Positions 57,292-64,000 of a DNA stretch of 64,000 nt are shown here, piece after piece. Under the pieces are notes generated by a model. It ran no database searches. It was given only the letters and a program-made list of their open reading frames with translations, and was not told where the DNA came from. The stretch comes from Ornithodoros turicata. Taxonomy: Eukaryota; Arthropoda; Arachnida; Ixodida; Argasidae. The first letter of the stretch is position 1. The number at the start of each line of letters is the position of its first letter. Both the position numbers and the translations under genes were made by a program. Location: positions 22,180,550 to 22,244,549 of the forward strand of contig NC_088201.1 in NCBI RefSeq assembly GCF_037126465.1, read 5' to 3'.

Positions 57292-57621
57292 TATAGTTGT
57301 GTTCAACTTAAGAAGGAAAAGAAATCTAGTCCGTCAGCTCTCTAAATATTACTGCGCCGCGGATAGGATGGCTGGACACAGTGAGGTCACGCTGCCTCCT
57401 TGCGTCAGATAATGTAACCCATCATACTCATTCTGCTTCCGTATTGGCTGTTAAGACTGGCCACGACACTACGCTGCGGTAGAAAGTGCGCTCCCTACAC
57501 TGATGGCGCATGGTAACGCTGCAGTATTTCTCCTGGCACGCTATTGCATCTCCTTATTTCCAACGGCGTATGTAGTTGACGGACTAGATTTCTTTTCCTT
57601 CTTAAGTTGAACACGACTATA
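57292..57621. mobile_element. TATAGTCGTGTTCAAC MITE, copy 2
   Basis: It has the same 45-bp ends and body as 54575-54863, with about 40 extra bases in the centre. Confidence 0.85.
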
Positions 57622-58449
57622 GAACTATGTAGAATCATCTTCATCTCCATTATCAGGTGAAACGATACTGAAAAAGGGGGCAACTGTATGTAGAAGACTG
57701 TGCACGCTCTCTTCACAGTTTAGCCCATTCAAACTATTTGTACTGATCATATAGCTGCTCAGCACTAGGAAGACGAAGACATAAGAGACAACACATGTGC
57801 GGTGTCTCTCTCTCTTATGTCTTCATGTTCTTAACTCTGAGCAGCAATATGATCCCATACCAACAAGCTCAAATTTTGTCATTCCAAGTTTATTTGTACG
57901 GGTCTCCCATGCAGTAATACTGTGTGGAATGACTTAACGATCTACTCTGTACTTGAACCATACAGTAAGCACAAACACATTTATTTAAATAAGCAGAAAT
58001 TGAATTCCTTGTCTTAACTAGTGTACTCTTCATATTTTAACTCCAGAATTAGGACAAATGACATTAATCACAATGCAATGCACAGTTATATGCAGACAAC
58101 TTTTTTCAGTACATAACGATCTAAGGTATGACCATCTTCAACTCTGTTATGATTTGACCTTTAACTCACCCAAAAATTTTGTGGCAAGACTGAGAATTAG
58201 TATCCTTGTTCCTCTACTATCATCTGTAGCATGCTTCATAATCATTTGAAGGGTTTTTCTTTCTATCTCGACCACATATTTCCTGTGAAACTTTGTGGCA
58301 ATGACCCACTCTCCTTTCAGCACCTGTAGTACAGAGATAAAGCACTCTCATGCTGTTAAGTGCAGCTATGGGGCAATGAGTGTCTTATTAGAATGCTATG
58401 CAATGCAAGGTACATGGCACTTATCAGAAATAAAAAATGAAGAATTTTA
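57622..58449 (-). other. 3' flank of COPS8
   Basis: It probably holds the 3' UTR. AATAAA on the minus strand occurs near 57984-57979 and at 57894-57889; either could end the transcript. No other gene seen. Confidence 0.4.
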
Positions 58450-61400
58450 TCAATTCTCCAAGAAGGCTACAAAATCTGTTAGCTTCGCTAACTGCTCTTC
58501 GCTTGGCGTGAACTCCTCTTGTCGTACAACTGGAAAGAAATTGTGAGCAATAAGCTGGGATTCCAGTGAGCATATTGTAAGCATTACCACACCTAATCTA
58601 TTTCAACTGTACAGTATTTATTTTTGTTTCAAGGTACCGTACAAAGTGTGATGCACATTTCAACAGATAATGGAGTTATTGCGCTGCTCACCTGAATACT
58701 TCGGTGTAGCCATTCCCGTGACCATATCAACAGTCCAACCAAGTGGAGTTACCACTAAAGCAATTACCAGGTGTAATTTCATATAACACACTACTATATC
58801 AAAATGATAGCCCTATGAAAACAATTATATCACTCATAGTATGAGAAATGTGTGCTTGGGACACAAATGAACAAGACAGACACAAGACCTTGTGTTCATG
58901 TAGTCCATTTCGGTTCCAAGATCTGATTTTTCCTAAGTATGGATAGGGCCCTGTGTTTTAGGGTAAAACCTGGTAAAACCAGTTTTTATCGCCTGATCTG
59001 CATCATCATCATCACTTAGGGCAAAACCTGAGAAAACATGAAAACAAGGTGGTGGGGGTGCTAATGAAAGAGCTCGCCGTTGTCGGCCTCACAGAGGTGG
59101 GCAACGTCACGACTAACGCTCTGGGCCGACTTCTAAGCGAACTGTGCTGATATATGTCTGACAGCGTCTGAGGAAAACCCAGGAAAAACCCCAGACAACA
59201 AACTTTTCCTGAAAACCAACTTTCAAAAGTGCCAATTCAGCCACCAATATGGACACTGGAGAAAACTAAGCATTGGACATACAGCACAGCTGTTTCGCAT
59301 CTTCTGTCAATCTGAAACACGAGAAGCTCACTTTTTTTTGTTTTCCACCCAATATCATCCGATTTTACCCTGTTTTACGGCTCCTGAAATAGAACCCGGT
59401 TTTTACACCCCTAAATTTTCAAAAAACACAAAACCCAAAAACACAGGGCGTTAAGTATGGATGCTATCCACCAGATTGTCTGAATCTATGTAGCATTTCT
59501 TATGACTGTGATACATACCATCTGAAACTTGTGTCCTAGACACACCAAGGAATGATGCAACATCATCAAGAGAAATTGACGAATAGGCTTTTGCAACAAG
59601 GTTTAGGGCACGTTGTCTTGTGCGCTCTGCAGCGAGATCCACATACAGCATGATTAACACCACTGATGTAGAGTTTTTGACTTCTGGGGTGGGGAGCCGG
59701 TTCCTCTGTTCCACCCCATGAAAAAGAGAAAATTCTATGGTATGAACAGCAGCAATTTACCCAAATGAACCATAAGCTCATGACCAAATTCAGTGATATT
59801 GCTCAGCTCGTGTACATGACACCAATGCATACCTCCTAGATCCAACATCACAGGCCTGATGTAGTCTGGCCATTCTTGAGCTAATCCAGTGTAGATTGCT
59901 GGGAAGTCCTTGTACCATAGCCCCTGCCCCACTTTCCAGATATTGCCCAGCTCAGAACGTGTCTGTAAACAAGAGACTAACATCATAAGCAGTTGATTGT
60001 CATGAAGGAAGGTGAATTCTGTCTACAAATCATCAATGCCACCACAGAGTACATTTGAAGGATATGCAAAGTTATCGTTCTGCCTGCATTACGTGCGCAA
60101 AGGTGCTGCCAGACTGAACTGTAATGCATGAAGACGCCAGTGCCGTGAAGCGTTGGTCACTGGGTGTGAGACCCTTCCCGCAGCACAGTCAGTGGTGAGA
60201 GGGAATGCTCAGCCAGGTATAGCTGCAGATCAGATAACCGCCCAAGCAGACATGCTCTGCCCCAAGCCTGGAGGCCAATGCTCCATGGTGCCGATGCATG
60301 TGTGTGGGTCAAGCGGGCGTGCTTTCCGGTTAAGTCTGACAATGGCTGTACATTACCCCTCAAGGCACAGAATAAACTTATGTGAATGAAACTATGAACC
60401 ACACATGATTCATCCTATGGTCTCATGTCAACATGAATCCTGCACTATTTCATTTGCATGCAAATTGTGCAGCCATACCTGCTTTATTGACTGGGGAATT
60501 CTCTTCCAGAGAAACTTTGCATTAGGACTGAAATATAAAACAGAATGTGAAAACTCTGCTTGCCCCACTCATCTCTCTTAAAAACTCACAGGTCATCTTG
60601 AAGAATATATATTGCTAGCAACTGTCCATAGACTTGTGGACTGGCAACACCATCTGCAGCCTGCATATAGAAGAGAACAAATATGCCAACATGTTTTGTT
60701 GTTCATTATTTTTTATGTTCCTTTCTAGATTCCTTGGTTACTGAAAACCTACATCATAAAGCAACCTCCCTAGATTGTTTTAAATATTTCATACATGTAT
60801 TGTGACTTGAGTTTCGTGTTCCCTAGGTAAATTGGGAATCTTTCTCAAGAAGAGAAGCAAATTCTGGAATACAAGTGTTTATGAATCAACTGCATGCCCC
60901 AGCAAAGAATACTGCACGAATGCCACACATACTCCAAACAACAACTTTATTTTGAAGATGATGAATGGGGAGTTTCATCGCCAGAGGCGACACTCTACCC
61001 CATTGCTAATGGTGATGTGGGGAATGAAATAATGAGCCCACTTCACAATAAGGTCCAAAGAACTATGGTGTCCAAAAATGTCAAAAGGGCTTTGAGGGCA
61101 CAGCATTGGCGGGCTGGGTTCGGCCATGGACCAAGCAATTTTGAGAGATAGAGAGGGGGGGGGGGGGGGGGGGGCGATAGTCCAGCTGGTTAAGAGACCT
61201 AGAGAGTGCGGTTTGGGAAGGTTGGTAGTGTGGGCAATGAAGAAGAATGTGCTCTAGCTCTTCTAGAGCACTGCAGCGACAGCATCTGGGAGAGTCAACT
61301 TGTCTCAAGTGGTAATACCACTGAGCTGTGAAAGCCACATAGAGTTGCATTCGATTAATTATGACGAGAGGTGTTTTGTGGCATGCAGAAAGCGAGCGTT

Positions 61401-62588
61401 GGATCAACTCTGCTCAGCATAGATGGGGGGAGAATGTCGGTTGTCCATTGGTGGGAAGCCAGGGGCATCACTAGGCGTCAAAGAGTGGAATGACGGTCTC
61501 CTCTCAGCAGCGCAATACTTGTCCGTCTCAGAGACAAGAAAGCTGCTTCTGCTGTGCTGTTGGTCAGTTCATTCCCCACGACATACTACACACCAAATAG
61601 TGTTGACCAAATGCGTGCATGACAGGAGGGAAATGGAAGGCATATTTTGCATTTGTTCACAGCGAAAAATATTAAACCTCGCACAGGTCACAACATGCGG
61701 TTGTGTGAGTTGCGTATCTTGCAGGGTTGGATAGCACCTGCCACGACTAAACCATTACCAAAGGAAAATGCCTGTTTTCTGTACATGAATGTAACAAGCA
61801 ACCTACAAGCCTTCCCAGGATGCTTCGTTTTACATAGTCTTAGCAAGGATCACCTTCAGCACGAGTCAACAACTTTTTTTACATAACTTCAATTACCAAA
61901 GGAAAATGCCTGTTTTCTGTACATGAATATAACAAGCAACATAAAAGCCTTCCCAGGATGCTTCGTTTTACATAGTCTTAGCAAGGATCACCTTCAGCAC
62001 GAGTCAACAACTTTTTTTACATAACTTGAGCTATCACTGTTTCCCTATTTCCTGAGGTCCGAGTCAATACGAGCGAATAGGGTTTGCCCTCTCAAAGAGG
62101 ACACTAGTAACTTCACGAAGGAGAACCAGTGGAAACATTTCACCACAGGTCGGTTAAGCTGCTCGTACACTTACTATTTTCAGTTGAATGAGCCCAAAGA
62201 CGTGAATGCTTCACTTTCTCTGTGCCGTATTCTCAAGTTTAATACCGCCAAGAGCAATCAATTGATGCTCAGTCACGTGAAAGTAAAGATTCCAGCTAAG
62301 AGCACACTATGGTTATTAATGTTACCAACTATGCATAAAATGCCGGCATATAAAAAAGCCATATGAGATTTCAAGTTGTCGTGACCAATTCAGCAATTTA
62401 GCGTGATGTATTCAGCAGTTATGTCCAGTTACAGCAAACAAAAATACCAGAAATAAGCGTATGTACAGCTAAATACATAACATGCAATATTATCCGCTTA
62501 CTTCTAGCTCCTGTTGTTCAAGATCTGCAGCCAAATTTGAGTATTCTCGCATTCTGGCATCGCCGCTACCATCTATAACGACTGCCAT
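58450..62588 (-). CDS. COPS8: COP9 signalosome subunit 8, complete, 7 exons, 195 residues
   Basis: Exons in transcript order: 62588-62502, 60660-60590, 60527-60479, 59962-59833, 59626-59519, 58754-58692, 58529-58450; 588 nt, phase kept at all junctions, all GT-AG. CSN8 landmarks appear in order: QELE then SPQVYGQLLAIYIL, AKFLWKRIPQSIKQ, RSELGNIWKVGQGLWYKDFP, RQRALNLVAKAYSSISLDDV, ASFLGVSRTQ, and the C-terminal QLAKLTDFVAFLEN. The human protein has 209 residues, so this is full length. CSN8 is the small PCI-domain scaffold subunit of the COP9 signalosome, which removes NEDD8 from cullins and so controls cullin-RING ligases. Intron 1 (1.8 kb) holds a LINE fragment and a tandem duplication; intron 5 holds a hAT MITE. 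The start ATG is the first codon of exon 1 and lies about 0.7 kb from a divergent MPND-like gene. Confidence 0.93.
58944..59453. mobile_element. hAT MITE in COPS8 intron 5
   Basis: The ends TAGGGCCCTGTGTTTT and AAAACACAGGGCGTTA are inverse copies with two mismatches. AGTATGGA repeats flank the element (58936-58943 and 59454-59461). The subterminal parts carry AAAACC/GGTTTT words. 510 bp, non-coding. Confidence 0.9.
60960..61430 (-). mobile_element. Non-LTR retrotransposon C-terminal fragment with zinc-knuckle-like motif
   Basis: The minus-strand frame reads CRCSALEELEHILLHCPHY, the CxC...H...C motif found after the RT (and RNase H) in several arthropod LINEs, followed by SQTALSRSLNQLD. A poly-C expansion (poly-G on plus, about 61156-61174) interrupts it. 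It lies in COPS8 intron 1. Confidence 0.75.
61754..62029. repeat. Tandem duplication, two units of 138 bp
   Basis: ATTACCAAAGGAAAATGCCT to TTTTTTTACATAACTT is present twice in direct orientation with only a few differences. Recent local duplication in COPS8 intron 1. Confidence 0.92.
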
Positions 62589-63322
62589 CTTGAATTCTAT
62601 AAACACGCTTGAAAGAGCGCACCAAGAGGACAAATATTGTATTTAGAGCAGCATGACATGCTTCTTATATTGTACCAGTAAAAACTTTTAAAATTTGAAT
62701 TTATAATGTATGTGATTATTGGTATCGTTGAGCCTTAGTTTAAATGACCCGTTGCAGCTGGTTCCAGCCGTTGCAGCAGCGGGGCAGCGGCAGCAGCGGT
62801 CGCGGAGTTGGAGTTGTAGCTTGTAGCCATGTCATAGTCAAAAGAAATCGTAGGGCCGGCCGCAGTAGCGTCGGTCGTCGCCGCAGCCGCACGCCGCACC
62901 GCACACGCTGTTGGCGTTGTTACAAGTCTGACTGGTCGTAGCATTAGTTCATCATCAACGGATTTATGCTCCGGTGGCTGTAACACAGAGAAGTACGTGT
63001 GTGAGAATTAATGAAATGCTTCCCTTTGCATAACCAGAAGCCAAAAACAAGTAGATAGATAGAAAAATACAGTGTTGAATCGGTGATATGCGATCATACT
63101 CCGCCATGGTGTTCACTGCGAAAGTCTCATTTGTTATTGTTCTCGCCCATTGCATGGCAGCAAAGTTAGGATATATTACACCACTAGTTTGAACAGTTGA
63201 CGCTGCATTCGTCTGGAGGTTAATTAGCTACCCCTTCTGCTGCTATATATAATTGTACATTGGTACATTGTCCTAGTTTGAACGCAGTTCTTCTTCTTTT
63301 TTGTTTTTTCCAGTTGAAAAGG
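62589..63322. promoter_or_regulatory. Shared COPS8/MPND upstream region
   Basis: It separates two divergent genes. It includes a GCAGCAGCGG-type GC-rich patch (62750-62910) with no TATA box seen. The 63311-63313 CAG is the acceptor in front of the MPND-like exon, so that gene's first exon (5' UTR) should lie in or near this interval. Confidence 0.4.
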
Positions 63323-63502
63323 ATGTCCACAAAAACTGAAGATGAGGAAATTGATGCTGGCGATCAGTCTGGCGAAGATGACGACGACGAAGGACTGTCT
63401 AAGCGACGGGGTACTCACACAGGCCGCAGTGTTACTCTGAGCATGCTAATGACAGACGGAGTTCTTCAACACGGTGAAAATGTTTTGTCCATCGACTATC
63501 TT
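63323..63502 (+). CDS. MPND: MPND-like MPN-domain protein, first coding exon (partial gene)
   Basis: The exon follows the acceptor TTTTTCCAG, starts ATGTCCACA and ends at the donor GTAAGT, with 60 codons in phase 0. The N-terminus is acidic (EDEEIDAGDQSGEDDDDEG). It is followed by GRSVTLSMLMTDGVLQHGEN and VLSIDYL, which matches the start of the RAMA domain of MPND (RSVTLRxLLxDGxLxPGxxVLSIYYLG). The JAMM/MPN metalloprotease domain would lie to the right of the window. MPND proteins are chromatin-associated deubiquitinase relatives. The leading exon bases before the ATG contain no stop, so an upstream start cannot be excluded. Confidence 0.75.
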
Positions 63503-64000
63503 GTAAGTGGTTGGATTCCAGCGTCTAAATTACTGGATTCCTCACTCACAACACAAATTTTATTCATGCATTGGGTGTTGTATGTTGTCATTCGTTACGT
63601 TTTTTTCATTTTCCTTCCAGAATAGATTTTTTGCCTCATTATGAATGAGCTTTGCACTTGTCTATATCATGAAAATTGAACAGTTCATGCTACAAACAAA
63701 ACATTGCTCCAATGGCAATTCGAATAGAAACAATAACCTTTACATGTTTGCTCTACATGCCACACTTTGCTAGTTGGGATGATGACGATCATGATGATCT
63801 TCGCGGCTATTCCCTTTGTATCGGGTGGACATCACAGTGTATACTGTCTGTGCGAGCCTAAGAGTCGAATAATGACTTGTGGTAGCCATTAACAGCAGGC
63901 TTGCCATAATGTTCTCAAAAGGATGTAGAAATGTTAGAAAGGAACATGATTTTCACCACATGAAGCTGACATCATATTGCACTTTTTACGTGAGACGGGT
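63503..64000. other. Intron of the MPND-like gene
   Basis: No further exon with RAMA or MPN similarity is visible before the window ends. Confidence 0.5.

Noticed and set aside
60153..60402. Possible SINE-like repeat ending in CACAGAATAAAC
   Set aside because: Only the tail resembles the SINE at 6603-6880; no A or B box found.
62735..62986. Ala/Thr-rich minus frame between COPS8 and MPND
   Set aside because: Derived from a GC-rich trinucleotide-like patch; no domain and no in-phase partner exon found.

Overview
The window looks like arachnid nuclear DNA, most likely a tick. The reasons are split genes with GT-AG introns and animal orthologues, an intronless M13 (neprilysin-like) protein of the kind expanded in ticks, and a very heavy load of DNA transposons, MITEs, non-LTR retrotransposon ends and tRNA-derived SINEs. 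The species call is inference. The gene models were spliced by hand: splice sites were chosen so that codon phase carries across every junction, then compared with remembered family sequences. No alignment was run.

Six genes can be supported. (1) At 655-15077, + strand, are nine phase-consistent exons of an unrecognised helical protein whose 5' end is not found. (2) At 28713-30770, + strand, is an intronless M13 metallopeptidase homologue with a broken zinc motif (EEMSH instead of HExxH), probably a pseudo-enzyme. (3) At 31709-33687, + strand, is a two-exon secreted protein with an Ig domain, a cysteine-rich EB/EGF-like part and a hydrophobic (GPI-type) tail. (4) At 42329-52377, + strand, is a complete 20-exon HECTD2-type HECT E3 ligase of 797 residues, including one AT-AC (U12-type) intron. 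(5) At 58450-62588, - strand, is a complete 7-exon COP9 signalosome subunit 8 (COPS8) of 195 residues. (6) At 63323-63502, + strand, is the first coding exon of an MPND-like protein (RAMA domain), running off the window and arranged head to head with COPS8.

The rest is mostly mobile and repetitive DNA. Several insertions can be dated by their target-site duplications (TSDs): hAT-type elements at 11775-12601, 23471-24589, 53427-53875 and 58944-59453 have 8-bp duplications; a Harbinger-like MITE at 37561-38115 has TTA; Tc1/mariner-type elements at 3676-4029, 16881-17087 and 41291-41798 have TA. Non-LTR reverse transcriptase remnants lie at about 2298-3400, 5460-5900, 44640-44990 and 60960-61430. 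A mariner transposase remnant at 25230-25735 sits between long inverted arms.

A 4.5-kb minisatellite (35700-40276, units of about 60 bp, with higher-order duplications) lies between the Ig/EB gene and HECTD2. A second tandem array with 110-130-bp units lies at 20806-21670. The most striking pattern is a series of elements that each repeat their own short word in both orientations (AACGTTGC, GGACA, GTGTAA, GGAGTAA, ACCGG, GTTAC, GGGCC). These look like subterminal-repeat DNA transposons.

The genes do not form an obvious pathway. COPS8, HECTD2 and MPND all touch ubiquitin or deubiquitination biology, but nothing here shows that this linkage is functional.
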